From: Marchantia polymorpha subsp. ruderalis
Lineage: Eukaryota > Streptophyta > Marchantiopsida > Marchantiales > Marchantiaceae
Assembly (NCBI GenBank): GCA_037833965.1
Contig: AP031352.1
Coordinates: forward strand, 29,142,501 to 29,206,500
Length of the DNA: 64,000 bases
Direction: 5' to 3'
Shown here piece after piece: positions 40,701 through 52,163 of this stretch. Under the pieces are notes generated by a model, which saw only the letters and a program-made list of their open reading frames with translations, searched no databases and was not told where the DNA came from. Both the position numbers and the translations under genes were made by a program. Positions within the stretch are counted from its first letter, which is position 1. Every line of letters starts with the position of its first letter.

Positions 40701-42200
40701 TCTCTTCTGAGCAGAATGATTTCCCAATCGCGGGTCCTGTCAGCTCTTTGCATCTGCCAATTGATCGATCGATTTCGGTCTCGACACTCGCCTTCGCTCT
40801 CAAACCTCCGGAATTCCTCCGCCAGGTGGAGCTCTTGATCTTCTGTCGCCGGAAGAACATAGAAATTCATGCTGCACCAAATTATGCCTATCGCGTGCAC
40901 AGGTTCGTGGCTAGCCTTGCCTTGTGGGCCTGGTAGAGTCGGGTTCCCTTGACATGGATGTCCATGGAAGTACCCGACTGCATTACAATTGTGCGCTTTG
41001 CTAGCTCCCAGGCCGATTTTCGCTGGATCTCGTCGTTGGACTCATCATTGAACCTCTGTGCCGGCATGCAATTTCTGTGGATGCTCATGAGAGCACGTCC
41101 GGGGCCTTTGGAGAGACCCGAACATTGAACATAGCTTCTGAAGTGTGAACCCAACCGTACCTCTGTCGAGCTCCATGGGACGCTGAGATGGAGCCGTCTG
41201 AGAACGGCCCAGAGTTGTCATCCCCCGCGCGATCGATCGATCGATCGGGGGCAGGAAATCCTTGGGTGAGCGTGCATTACCTTCTCGATCTGCTCGTAGC
41301 TCGGTAATTCAGGTGTCCTGAATTCGGGAGTTGTAAACTTGAAGCCCCCGAGCTCTTCGGCCTCTTCTGCCGGAATTTGTCAATGGAATCATCGAGTAGC
41401 AGAATCGAAGATTGATGAATTTCTGTCTGTAACTTCGTGCATGCTGGATCTCCCCGCCCTGTCGAGCGCGAGCTACCCACCCTGCGCAGGATGAGCGATG
41501 ACTGCGACCTCCGAAAGTCAGCCGAAAAACGAAGAGCGCAAGAGAAGTCCTTGTGCCTAGTGCGTGCGGGTTCCTTGCCTTGGATCATAGCCTGGTCGAG
41601 CAGCAGAGCTCCTCATGCCGAGGAACAGACTCTGCTCTCTCGATAATAGTGTGGAATTGATCGCTTCCAGGCTCTTCTGCTTAATTCGACATGGAAACCA
41701 GATTCTGAACCCGCTCACGCATCGATGGCGCATGGACTCCGCTTCCGCCTCGCCTTCGGACTTCCTGCTCGGGAGGCCGATTCTGTGCCTTCTGGGCTCC
41801 TCTTCGATCGAACAGAGTGCCGTGCGATGATGAGTGATGGTACTCGTATGCTGTGGAATCTTCTTGCTCTAATCTCAGCCTGGTGAGTCCGGTTCTCTCG
41901 GTAGAACGCTGGACCTCCATCGGCATGGTAAACTTGAGAGCTCCCAGGCTGATTGGATTAGATTGCGCCAGATTTTCTTGTAGGATATGGAAGACTCCTG
42001 ATTGATGACACATGCACTCGTCGCTCTCACGCACTCGGCAGGATCGAGACCGCGCCATGGATCTCTGACCAGCTTTGCGATTATTGGATCATGAATCTGC
42101 ATCTGCCTGCATTATCCTGACCGTGGCTTGTTCGACAAACTTAGTCACAAGGATATGTAGCAGCTCCTTGTTGTGAGGTTCACCATATTTAGCTGCAACA
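34800..42200. other. Gene-poor interval
   Basis: A GC-rich patch at about 35040-35570 is open in several frames on both strands, so its frames are not informative. 35640-36010 is very AT-rich. On the minus strand near 37607-37140 some stretches (SALDFVNHGFANQLIWTD, ILLSYVDSVEAEDTGLRC) look protein-like, but I could not assemble or identify a gene. Frames at 40480-42060 are short and unconvincing. A (GATC)n tract lies at about 41227-41247. Confidence 0.4.
36440..36785. repeat. Three degenerate copies of a 40-base motif
   Basis: A motif of the form TTGATGACCTGGCGATTCC followed by a TCATGAGCT-like end occurs near 36452, 36610 and 36743, with spacing of about 130-160 bases. The copies differ at several positions each. 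Confidence 0.55.
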
Positions 42201-42218
42201 CCTGCAGCGGCTTCTTCT

Positions 42219-42273
42219 TCTGCTGCTCTTCTGCTGCTGCTGCTGCTCCTGAGTTTGCTGCTGCTGCTGCTGC
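42219..42273. repeat. CTG/CAG microsatellite just past the 42293-42871 gene
   Basis: Two runs of CTG units with a short interruption lie immediately 3' of the stop codon of the minus-strand gene, so in its transcript this would be a CAG tract in the 3' UTR. Confidence 0.85.
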
Positions 42274-42292
42274 AGTGGAGTGGCCGTGCGAG

Positions 42293-42871
42293 TCAGATTC
42301 TGAGAGAGAGGCCGAGGATGCGCAAGTTATCGAGCGACAGCTTGCCCTGCGACACGGCCGAGTAAAGCTGGCTGACCTCATCGCACTGGTAGCTCAGCTC
42401 CTCCTCGTCGGCTCTCTTGCGGGGAGGGATGAAGCTCAAGGGCGCCGGGTACTTGTCGTCCGTGCTCTTCATGCTGCTGCTGCTGATGCTGCTCTCGAAC
42501 TCGGAGTCCAGCGCTGGCCACGAGTTCGAGATTCGGACGTTCCTGCGCATCTGCCTGATGGGAGACGCGAATTTGGGCCGGGCCTGCGCGCCCTTCATCA
42601 GGCCGTCGGCGTTGCAAGGGCAGTCGCAGTCACGCCCAAAGTGCCTGCTGCTGCTGCTTCCGAAGCTGCTGCTCTTCCTGGAGTTCCTGTTCAGCTGAAT
42701 TAGGTTCCTGTCCTTGGTGGCTGAGTCCTCCTCATCCTCAGGAATTGCCCACAGCAGCCTCGTGTAGAATCCCTCCATCTCGCCGACGGGCACCTGGTCC
42801 TCGAAGCCTGCTCCCCACTTGATGTTCATCTTCCTGAGCACGAGCACGGTCCAGCCGCTGGGAGTAAACAT
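42293..42871 (-). CDS. Unrecognised small protein, paralogue of the gene at 23831-24361
   Basis: This is a 192-residue frame from ATG 42871 (MFTPSGWTVLVLRKMNIKWG); an in-frame Met 11 codons upstream is less likely because the paralogue also starts at M(L/F)TP. The N block (WTVLVLRKMNIKWG to FYTRLLWAIPEDEE) and C block (EELSYQCDEVSQLYSAVSQ, GKLSLDNLRILGL) are shared with the other gene. The middle is Ser-rich, with a Cys cluster (CDCPCNADG) and a basic FIPPRKR. No signal peptide, membrane segment or enzyme motif is visible, and the family is unknown to me. GC-rich codon use and a GA-rich leader (about 43000-43050) upstream look like a functional gene, more so than the diverged copy. It appears intronless. 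Confidence 0.7.
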   Translation of the reverse strand: MFTPSGWTVLVLRKMNIKWGAGFEDQVPVGEMEGFYTRLLWAIPEDEEDSATKDRNLIQLNRNSRKSSSFGSSSSRHFGRDCDCPCNADGLMKGAQARPKFASPIRQMRRNVRISNSWPALDSEFESSISSSSMKSTDDKYPAPLSFIPPRKRADEEELSYQCDEVSQLYSAVSQGKLSLDNLRILGLSLRI

Positions 42872-42999
42872 ACTACGACCCTCGCCCCACCGAACGCAAC
42901 GCAACGCAACGAGACGACGGGACGGACTGGGCCTCTGCTGAGCAGAGAGCAGCTCTCGAGCCTCTCCTCAACTCTTGGGCAATCAATCCTCACGAGACA

Positions 43000-43050
43000 G
43001 TGAGAGAGAGAAAGAGCGAGAGAGACACAGAGAGAGTCGAGAGAGGGACG
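43000..43050. repeat. GA-rich tract in the presumed 5' leader of the 42293-42871 gene
   Basis: A purine run of GAGA units with interruptions on the plus strand (CT-rich in the gene's transcript), about 130-180 bases upstream of the ATG. CT-rich leaders are common in plant 5' UTRs. Confidence 0.6.
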
Positions 43051-43807
43051 TTTCAGCGAATTCAAATGCAAGCTGGTGTGTCTGCCATTCTGAGCCTCGA
43101 GGTCGGGTGCTTAAATGCTTCAGCCGACTCGCTCGCAGCCTCGGATCATGGAAGTCGTTAGCCAGCCGGGGGGATCCGACGGACTCGATAAGGTTCCTGG
43201 TCCGTCTATCCAGTCACGGCTGACTCTTCCCTTGCGCAGCATGCAGAATCATCAAGCTGGTCCGGCCCCACACTTTGCTCCAAGTCATTTCCAACCTGCA
43301 AAGCTTGCCATCCTTGCCATGCTCGCCACTCCCCGACCTCCCCCCGACCTCGTCGTCCTGCCTGGCCTCTTGAATCCAGGAAAAAGCCGCAATCCGTGTT
43401 CCTGTGGCCGCTTTTCGTCATCCGCGACGCCTCAGGATCGCCCCGCCCACTCCAGCCCACTCCAGTCCAGTCCAGCCCAGCCTTTGGCCCGACCCGCCAG
43501 CCTCAGCAACCTCCAATCTACTCGAACGAAACCCGCTTGCTGCGAATTCTCCATACGTGCATGGAACTCGATCCGGAATTCAATCCGACGAACTGGAGCT
43601 CAGATGGGAACCGCAAATGGTCTCGTTTTTCTCCTGGCGACCGATTTGCTGGTTTTGCCACACGCGCTCTCTCAGCGGAAAGTCATTTCAGGCAACCATG
43701 TTCGAACTGTGTCTGTCTGCTCAAGGATAGAAACTCTGATCATATGAATATGAGTTTTCTTTTACTCCACTTGATGGATTTATTTTATGGGAATATTATC
43801 GGATCTG

Positions 43808-44175
43808 ATCCAAGTTCGACAGAAAAAAGAGGAGGAGAGGAGCAAAATAATTAATCATTTCTTAACTGTAAGGGGGAGATGCGTATATTACTTCATTTTG
43901 TCAGAGAAACTGTATTAATTATTATTGAATGTAAATATTATTATTGCACGAGTATAGTTTGAAGATTACGGATGCTGTCTCCGCGAGTTCAAATCCAAAT
44001 TCGGAAGAATAAAGAGGAGGAGAGGATCAAATTAAAATTTCAATTATAGCTGTATGGGGGAAACTGCATAAATTACCTCGTTTTGTGAGAGAGAATGTAA
44101 AAAATATTATCGAATGTGGATATTATCATTGCACGAGTATATATTTTGAAGATTATGGATGCTGTCTCCGCGAGT
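43808..44175. repeat. Tandem duplication, two copies of about 185 bp
   Basis: 43808-43988 and 43993-44175 share ATCCAA-TTCG, AAAGAGGAGGAGAGG, a TTGCACGAGTATA block and the end GATGCTGTCTCCGCGAGT. Divergence is moderate. Confidence 0.85.
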
Positions 44176-45068
44176 GACAAAATAGAGGGTCACAAGTTTG
44201 AGACCCAAGCCAAAGAGCTTTGCTTCTGGACGAGGGCGTGGATGTTTTGTGTTCGTAGTGCCGTTTCTGAGAAAAATATATCTGAACGTGGTTTTACGGC
44301 TGAGCTCCTGAAACCGCTCAATCGCCGCATCGGGGCAGATTCACGGCCCGCCTCGTTCCTCCGCTCTCTCGCTGCGGCCAGCGAACCGGCGCCAGGTTCT
44401 TGTGCCCGCGGACACCGAGACCACGTCACGTCACGGGTGCCGTCTAAATTTGGCCCGGGCTGATGCCTGCCCGCCCGCCTGCCTGCCGGCGTGCGTGCCT
44501 GGTTTGCCGATCACGCTTCACGGCGTCACGCACTGGCGAGCAACAAACAAAGGGGCCGGATATTGTCTGTCTAATTGTTACTCGGTTCAGTGCAGCCCAA
44601 CAAGGCCTGCTCATGCCACCTTCCCACACGACAGACCAGGACCTCTAGCGAATTTCGGAACTGTCCCACATGCACCAGACTTCCTCTCTATCCCAATTTT
44701 AGCCTGGGCTTTTCGCCCCCAAATTTGGCGGAGTGCCATCCGGGTAACACCTACAGAGCCCGCTCCGCCAAATGATAAAAGCCGGTGCCTGGAACCAACC
44801 GCACCGGAACATCGCGGCGATCGGGAACGGGACCGACGGGCTGCCCCAGGCTCCCGCCGCGAACGGCGGACGCACCACGTAAGGGTGTCCTAAACTGGGA
44901 ATGGATGGCGCGGCAGCGCGTCTTGTATATGTCGGTAGAGGGCCTGCTGCTGCCGGAAACGGAAAGCATACCCGGAAATGCGGCTCCACTCGGTGTGCCG
45001 CAAATGGCAGGAACTCCGGCAGCCGGAGCGGAGTCTCTGAGAGAGCGAGAGATGCTCGGGGAGAGCGT

Positions 45069-45089
45069 GGGGGGGGGGGGGGGGGGGGG
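45069..45089 (+). repeat. Homopolymer run of 21 G
   Basis: An uninterrupted guanine run, preceded by GAGAGCGT and followed by ACGG. Confidence 0.9.
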
Positions 45090-45349
45090 ACGGAATGATG
45101 CTCATGAGGTGGATTGCGAATATACTGACGAAGGTACAGGGCGCTGATTCCCCTCGCCCCGGCTCGTGGGACCCGCGCGAAGTATTCCCATGCCTGGCCA
45201 GAGTGCCAAACGGTAGTCGATCCATAGTTCTCGACCAGTTGCTGTCCAGCGGAGCCACCAGCACACAGAGCCCCCTTCCGTCCCTCACCGAGTCCATGCT
45301 ACAATCTGCTTCCCTTCCAGCTGCCGCCGCAGTTTGCACCAACCAAGTG

Positions 45350-45352
<3 letters not shown>

Positions 45353-45384
<32 letters not shown>
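45353..45384 (+). repeat. (GA)n microsatellite
   Basis: About 16 uninterrupted GA units, about 270 bases from the G run. Confidence 0.9.
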
Positions 45385-45389
<5 letters not shown>

Positions 45390-46831
45390 AATGAAAGAGC
45401 TCGAGGACAGAATTGAGAGAGAAAGCGAATCGAGAGATTCGCGAGGCAGCTGACAGCCAGGATCCGGGCCAGGTGCTAGCTCCACGTTTTGGACACGGAA
45501 ACGAAAGTCAAGGCTGCTGTTGCTGCTGTCTGGCTCGCTCGCTATCTAAACTGTTGCCCGGACTCGAGGTGTTACGTGCGTAATCAATCCAAACTATCAA
45601 TCGTTATATCCTCACCCTTGCGCTACAGCGCCCTCATGCACTTCGATCGCAGTGGATATAATGCTCGGGCATTATATTATGCCGGTGTTCGGATGATCGG
45701 ATGAAGGGATGAAGGGAAATTAACAATCATATCCGAACCCGGTCGTCGCAGGAGGATAAACCACTCTGTCCATATCCGCTCGCGGTCGATCCACTCGCTG
45801 TGGAGCGGAATGCAAAACCAGAATTCCTCTCCTCGCCCCGGGGCTCGCGGCAGAGCTGTGCAATAATGTCGAGGAATGGTGGCGAGTTTGCGTGCCGGAT
45901 GGCCATGGGAGGGAGCTCCAGTGCTGGCATGCTCACACGACAAAGACATGCGCCACTATGCTCATGGAGGACGTCCTACCTGGAAGATCCTGCTGCTCAG
46001 GGAACCATCGAGCCAACATGGACGAGGTTGACCGTGTCGCCAGATTCGGTGCGCCTTGTGTCCACCTGCACTCCGCGCATGCCACGCACGAAATGGCCTG
46101 TAGGCTCAAGAGTGTTTGTGCAGGCAGCACTTCCATAGATCGTGAGCTCGCTGCTCTCGTTGTCCATGTGATCATGAGCTCCCGACTGCCTGCCCACATC
46201 CCTGGACCGCAGCAGCTTCTCGGATGCTGCATGCCTCGGAGTCTGCTCGGATGAAGAAATTCGGATAGGCCGTGTATGATTATCGAGGGCTGCAGTAGCT
46301 TTCCCCTCGGTCAATGACAAATTTCCCCTTCCTATCGGCATCCCTCCCTCCCTCCCTCTCTCGCACGCACGCTCTCTCGCTGGCTCTTCGTGGGCTGTCT
46401 GGAATTCGCTCACAGCTGCCGGATTACGCTCGCGGATTGAGTTTGGATAGACCGAAAGCTGAGGTTGTGCTGGGCACGCGCGAGCGAGTCAAGGAGTGTG
46501 AGCACGCTGCTGTGTTTTTGCGAGCTCAACCGTCCACGGATCGTACACAGCGTCATCATGCCCGGTCTCTCGTGATCATGAGCAGCGAGCCAGCCAAGTT
46601 AAGCTCTCGTTGCTCATGTGAGCGGTGCATTGTGGCTTACGCTGTGAGCTTCTCCATAACTGCAGGGAAGCAAGCAGGCAGGCAAGCAGGGAGGCAGGCG
46701 AACTGCAGCTGGAGCTGCTGGACGGACCCATACTTTTTTCGCTTCTCTGGATTTCAGACCCTTTGGGGCATGCGTTTTGTCCATGCATGTGCCTCATCCT
46801 TCTGAGATTCAGATAAGTCGGAACACAATTA

Positions 46832-47277
46832 GCTCTTTCGCTTGTGATGCGATCCAGATTCTGGAGCGGCTCCGGGCTCCATTAGATTATATTGAAGGCC
46901 TCGTGTTGGGAGAGGCCTTCAGAACAGCCTTTAGACAGGTTGGACCAGGAGGAGGACTATTGAGCTCCGGTGAGCTTCGACTCCATTCGCAGCTCAAGGA
47001 CGAGGCGCTCATCTCACAGGTTCTCAAGGAGCTCGTTTCAAGGTTCTTCAGGTAACGAAAGACTTCAGAGTGCTCGGTTGTTGTAGTGCTCAGAAGAACA
47101 AATTATGATGATGCCCGTTTGCTGCTAGTGATCCGGTCGGGAATTCAGATCCTTGATGTGAATAGCAAGACATTGTACAGACGAATCAAATTGAAGGGAC
47201 GACCTCTTTCAGTAAATAAGGGTATGCTGGCCAGTGAGGTCCGTTTGCTACGAGCCTTAGTGTTCTCGTACGAATGA
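46832..47277 (+). other. Candidate coding exons of an unrecognised spliced gene
   Basis: The plus frame at about 46832-47052 reads like protein (RLRAPLDYIEGLVLGEAF, then DEALISQVLKELVSRFF) and ends at a donor-like TTCAG/GTAACG. A second stretch at 47101-47274 (DDARLLLVIRSGIQILDV) follows a possible acceptor. Further downstream, short stretches flanked by plausible splice sites occur, for example 50961-51019 between TTTGTTCAG and GTGAGT (EMYEIRDEVHAHSIQRL). I could not join them into a single model or identify a family; decayed sequence is equally possible. Confidence 0.3.
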
Positions 47278-47279
47278 CG

Positions 47280-50200
47280 CTCGTGAAGTGCACTGAGTAT
47301 TCCTTAGACAATAATTCCTTAAAGCAACGCTTCACAGAGTGATGAAACGCTGGTCAATCGTCGAGACTGAAAGACATTGAAGGAAGACAACCGCCACGGT
47401 TGATGTTTTATGGATCAGAGAACATTCTACGGTGGCTACTGACTGAATCTGACTGTGAGAGGTCGAGTGAAGAGGAGTTGGTGCTAGAAAACGACTCGAC
47501 TTCAATCCACGAAAGCCGTTAAATATCAACCGTCCAGCCCTCGCCCTGGAGCAGCAGGATAGATAGAGACAGCTTTTCTTGAAAAATTCACCAGCCTTAG
47601 GAGTGACGCTCAGGTTTTTCCACTCATTTCCTCGTTCTCAAACATCGTAATCTGTTTCTAGAAATTTGTTCCGAAAGTCCTATTCTGCAGTTTGTTCTGG
47701 GGCCTTTCCATGGACTCGTGACAGGTCTTTGATTAAGTTCGTGGCCGCACATGAGAGAAGTTCAAACCCCGATAAACTATGATTTTTTTCTTGTCCCACC
47801 ATCGCGAATTCTTATCGAGAGAGGGCTTCGGACGACGAAACCCAACATCAAACAAAGTCTCCTCCGTGATCTTCCTCTGTACTTGAATTGCTTTCGTGTT
47901 TTTCCAACGTTTGGAGGTGGTGATATTGAGCATGCATTGGCTTTCAGGATTTGACTCATCAGATTTGCTTCTGGGACTTTCCCTTCTCTAGATGTGTTTG
48001 TGTTTGTGTTCGTGCAATATGTTCGTTTCTCTAACCATAAAATCCATTCTTCCAGGTTTAGCAGAGGCTAATTGGCTTCAAGCGTGGGACCCATTGCATG
48101 AGACGGTTCGCTCGAGCTCTGGAGCCTGCCTACTTGCCTACCTCCATGAATGCGAACAATGCAAAAGTCAAGAATAGTAATTCGAAATAGGCTGAATAGG
48201 AGCTGCTGGGCCATGGGGGACCAAATAATTCCTTGAAAACTGCCCACGTTCACCCGACTGGCTGGTTAAGTTGGTGCTATCGGGAGAAGTTCTCGATGCA
48301 AGGTGCTTGTCAAAGTCTATAGAAGGCACAGGAAGCTCCAAGTGACAATAAAACAAAGGCATGTGCGTCGAGATTCCAAAACCCTGGACGTCGTGGCAGG
48401 TATGGAGACCTCCGAGCTCCTTTCTTGACTTCTGATCCTTCATTCTATTTGCTCTTCCAAAAATCTCAACTTCGAAAGCTCGAAGAACAAGTCAACATGC
48501 TGATCGTGGTTTCGTGCCCTCACTCCCTCCTTCTTTTAAAAGAGGTACTTAGGCGCCGTCTCTGGGCCTTCATATGCCACTTCCAGTTTCTTGTCTTTCT
48601 GTTTGTATGTCAGTGCTCTGCCTCCGTCCCACTCCTCTCAAGGTCTGCTCAGAAATTCAAGGATTTTACTCACTGAAGTAACACGAGGCTCCATGGCCAG
48701 TCAGTGAGCCTGCTCAGTGTCTCCCATCGCTCTCGGTCAGCTCTTTCTAGAAAGCGGCTTGTTCTTTGCAACGCAAGCAATCGTGGATCCAGATTCATGA
48801 TCTTTGATGCTGATGAGCTCAGGCAATTTTAGCTCCTTGTCAATGTGAACTTCGTTTGGATTACCAGCGGGTCAAAATCAATTCAGAAGGGCAGACCTTG
48901 TGCAAGGAATCCTCACCGAAGTTTCTCTGGAAGCTTTGGTCCCTGAAGGTTTGTGCGTCCAAAGCGACGTCTCCTGCTAACCGCTGCTTTCCAGCGTTCA
49001 CGACTAAAATTTAATGCCACACATGCTGTTTCCCATTGAGTTGTGAAGTAGCATGTGCGGTTATAAATTCTACTCGGACACGCTTATGGATTCGATGCTG
49101 ACCGAATTGGAAGGAATGCTGGGTTCATCACTAAAACAGCATCACAGTTTTCTGAGGCTCTGGATTCAGAATTTCTTGAACTGACCTTCTCGGTTCAAAT
49201 CTGCTTCTCCATTCAGGTCTGGAACTCTCTCTGTCGACGTCACTTCTTGTATCGATTACTTACATTTGCTTTCTGTAATACGCAATTCAAAGACTCCAAT
49301 ACCAAGATAGAATTTTGAATTGTTTTGAGTTCCAAAATTGTTATTGTCACTGGGTCTTCTCAGTGTCTCAAATATCTGGTCGTCAATTGTGACACCGTCC
49401 ATTTTAAGAGTCACGATGGCCGTACTGAAATCCGTCATGGAAGTGCGAGTTTGTCACAGTTGACAGTAAAGTTTCAGTTCAAGTGATATGAAGAAAACGA
49501 TTCCACAAATGTGCAGAACCTCGATAATTTTTATAATCTGCTGCATGTACAGACATTCAATTCTGCAGGAAATGCCGGCAATCATCATCCGACAACGCAT
49601 CTCATGGACTGGGCAACCAAATATCTCGTACTTGATGCTCTTTACACGGTTGCGACCTTATATCTGCCATCGAATTACATCCTTACATTCCTGAATGGAT
49701 TCTCGTATGATTTCTTCAAATCAGAACCCGTTCACGAATTCTCGTTAGTGATTCTCGTTTGAAGGCCTCTGTTTCTACCTTCCTCGCATGGAAGTGATTG
49801 TCTTTTCCTGCATTTGTGCAGGAACTGCCTTCCTCTGATATTGCTTTGACCAGAGAACTTAATTTTGATGTTGATGTCCAGAGAAAACAGAGTACTGTCG
49901 TAGAGGTCCCTGATGCAAGTCCTCCATCGTCTCTAGTAACGGTCTCAGTATTTGAAGTTTCTGAATTAGCTCTTAACTCTCGAACCATCAAAAAGAGAAT
50001 TTTCCACAGAAGCCGCCTTAAAAACTTTCATTTGAGGTGCTTTCTCCTCTGCAATAATATTGTTTGGCTGTTCTATGAATTATGGGTTTCCTTAAGTTAC
50101 CAACTTTGAGGAATTAGGTTTAGAATTCCACTAGGTATGAGTCTCTAATATCAATCGATTGAGCGCGATGCCCACCACCCACAGTCATTTAGTGTCAAAG

Positions 50201-52120
50201 CAATTTCTTTTGCTCTAATGTATATCTTTAAAGACTGCAGAAGATCTAAGAACTTTGCTAAGCACGCTACGCTGCTCCTTCAGGTCATTCTTCTTCACTC
50301 TGTCACAAAGTTCCCTGAATGTACAGAGCCCATCCACTAATTTCTCCAAACCATTGGTGCTACATAAATTTATTGTATCTGTTTGCTGTATCTACAATTA
50401 ACGATTGTTTATTCCTTCGGATTTTATTGCTATTTATGACTGACTTTAAATGTTTTTTTTAACAAGAGTTTTGACTACCATGCCCGTAACTATGGACAAT
50501 AGTGAACCACACAGAAACAATCTGGGAGGTCATTAGCTTAAAGGATCATGGTAGAGCTGTGGAATAGCCGAGTATATTGTTGAGGTATGTCCGTCTTTGA
50601 CAAGAGATCCATACCCGGATAATTTCCAATTTATGTGTACTGGCTTGAAGCACATCGCCCTAGCATTCCAGGGCGATATTTGAGGTACATTTATTACAAC
50701 GATTTTCAAATTGAAGCCTTGCATCCTCCTGGCCACACTCCGATAAGTAAAAGCTTAGAATTCAGAGAATTGAGTATCAGAAAGAGCAGATCACCACTAT
50801 TACTTCAGAAGATTTCAATCGTCTACTTTAACTTCTCTCATGTACTTGACAGAGGTATTTCAATTTGAACCAATGCCTGAGTGTCTTTTCAAAGGAGTGG
50901 TGCAAGTGTTGCAAGTATTGTATAATCTTCTAGTGGATCTTCTTTGACTAAGTTTGTTCAGTCTGTTAACGGAAATGTATGAAATTCGAGACGAAGTTCA
51001 TGCCCATAGTATACAGAGACTGGTGAGTTATCTTGATTCCAGGCTGTACGCAATGCTTCAAAACCTCTATTACGTTAAACGAGAGCTTGTTCGTCCTTTC
51101 CTTTCTGAGCTGTGGACATGCATGTACTTGGAGACCATCTTTTGACGCTTATTCATTGTACGTCCACCAATTAATCATAGGTAAGCCACAACAATTTTTT
51201 CCCACTCAGGTTTTGATTCAGGAGATGCGAACATCTTGACCTACATTAACTCGACAAAACTAGTACCTAGTCTAAGGTCGCAGGACGAACTCTGTCAGAA
51301 AACGTACACGGTCTGAACATTCAGCTCTTTGACTACCGGCAACGACACAGCTCGTGCCGATACTGCCTGTAGTGACTTTAAGAGACCTAAGGCCCAGGGA
51401 TTAGATCACTAGAGTACAGACTTGGGCTCAACTCCCATCTGATCATTTATCTTGTCTTAAGACTTGGAGCAGCCCAGCTATGACAGCTCTGAAGAGCAGA
51501 GTGGACTTGCCTCGATCGTAATGTCGATTTGGATTATGATTTGTGGTGAAAGGTCAACTATCGAGACGATGAGAACGAATTTGGATACATTCACGAGCAT
51601 AGAAAGCTTGGAAGCCATCGATGAAGACTCGCAGGCCGCAGTTAGTTTGTGTAGAAAAGATAGGGATGATTGATCGTAGAGCTAACATCTGCATGTGAAC
51701 TCGGACGTACAAATATTGAACATATCAGGACAACAGCGCTGATTATGTGACTATAATTTGAAGATGAGCTGACTATCTATATTCATGTGGTATAGAAACT
51801 GTGGCATGTGGAGCATCAGATTACACTGAGCCTTCGAAACATAACTATTTAGGCTTCGAGTTCTGCCACGATTACACATTCATCGAAACCCAGTCGGGGC
51901 ATTTGACTCGTTCAGCAGGGATATCTTGCATTTTGGAGTGAGAATCAAGTGATTATGTGGTCGGATCAAGCGTTGAGAATCTTCATCTGCGTTTATTCAT
52001 TTTACAGGAAATTTAGAGGATATGCTTTAAGGTTGTAAGTGAAAGGACCTGGAGCTTCGTGATGTCGGTACTATCTCCGGGGCAGATCAATCGACTTCTG
52101 TGCTTATAATCATCATAACT
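47280..52120. other. Interval without a firm gene
   Basis: It holds scattered protein-like stretches on the plus strand (about 49820-50020, SSDIALTRELNFDVDVQR; about 50640-50750; 50961-51019). These may be exons of the candidate gene starting near 46832. The remaining frames are short and random-looking. Confidence 0.3.
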
Positions 52121-52124
52121 TATG

Positions 52125-52163
52125 ATTCTTTCATGGCTTATGATTCATAAGCCATGAAAGAAT
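52125..52163. repeat. Perfect 19-bp palindrome with one-base centre
   Basis: ATTCTTTCATGGCTTATGA is followed by one T and its exact reverse complement. It has the same architecture as the palindrome at 26940-26976 but a different sequence. Confidence 0.9.

Larger units (their letters stand above)
44180..46800. other. GC-rich intergenic interval with simple repeats
   Basis: About 44300-45500 is GC-rich and open in many frames, so frame length carries no weight. It contains an 11-bp inverted repeat (ATTTGGCGGAG / CTCCGCCAAAT) near 44720-44775, a 21-base G run, a GA microsatellite and, further on, (CCCT)n near 46342-46356. No gene is recognised. It could be promoter DNA of an unidentified gene. 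Confidence 0.4.

Noticed and set aside
43115-43747. 210-codon plus frame upstream of the 42293-42871 gene
   Set aside because: It is low-complexity, Pro/Ser/Ala-rich translation of repetitive CCACTCCAG-type DNA, overlapped by other long frames; probably chance.
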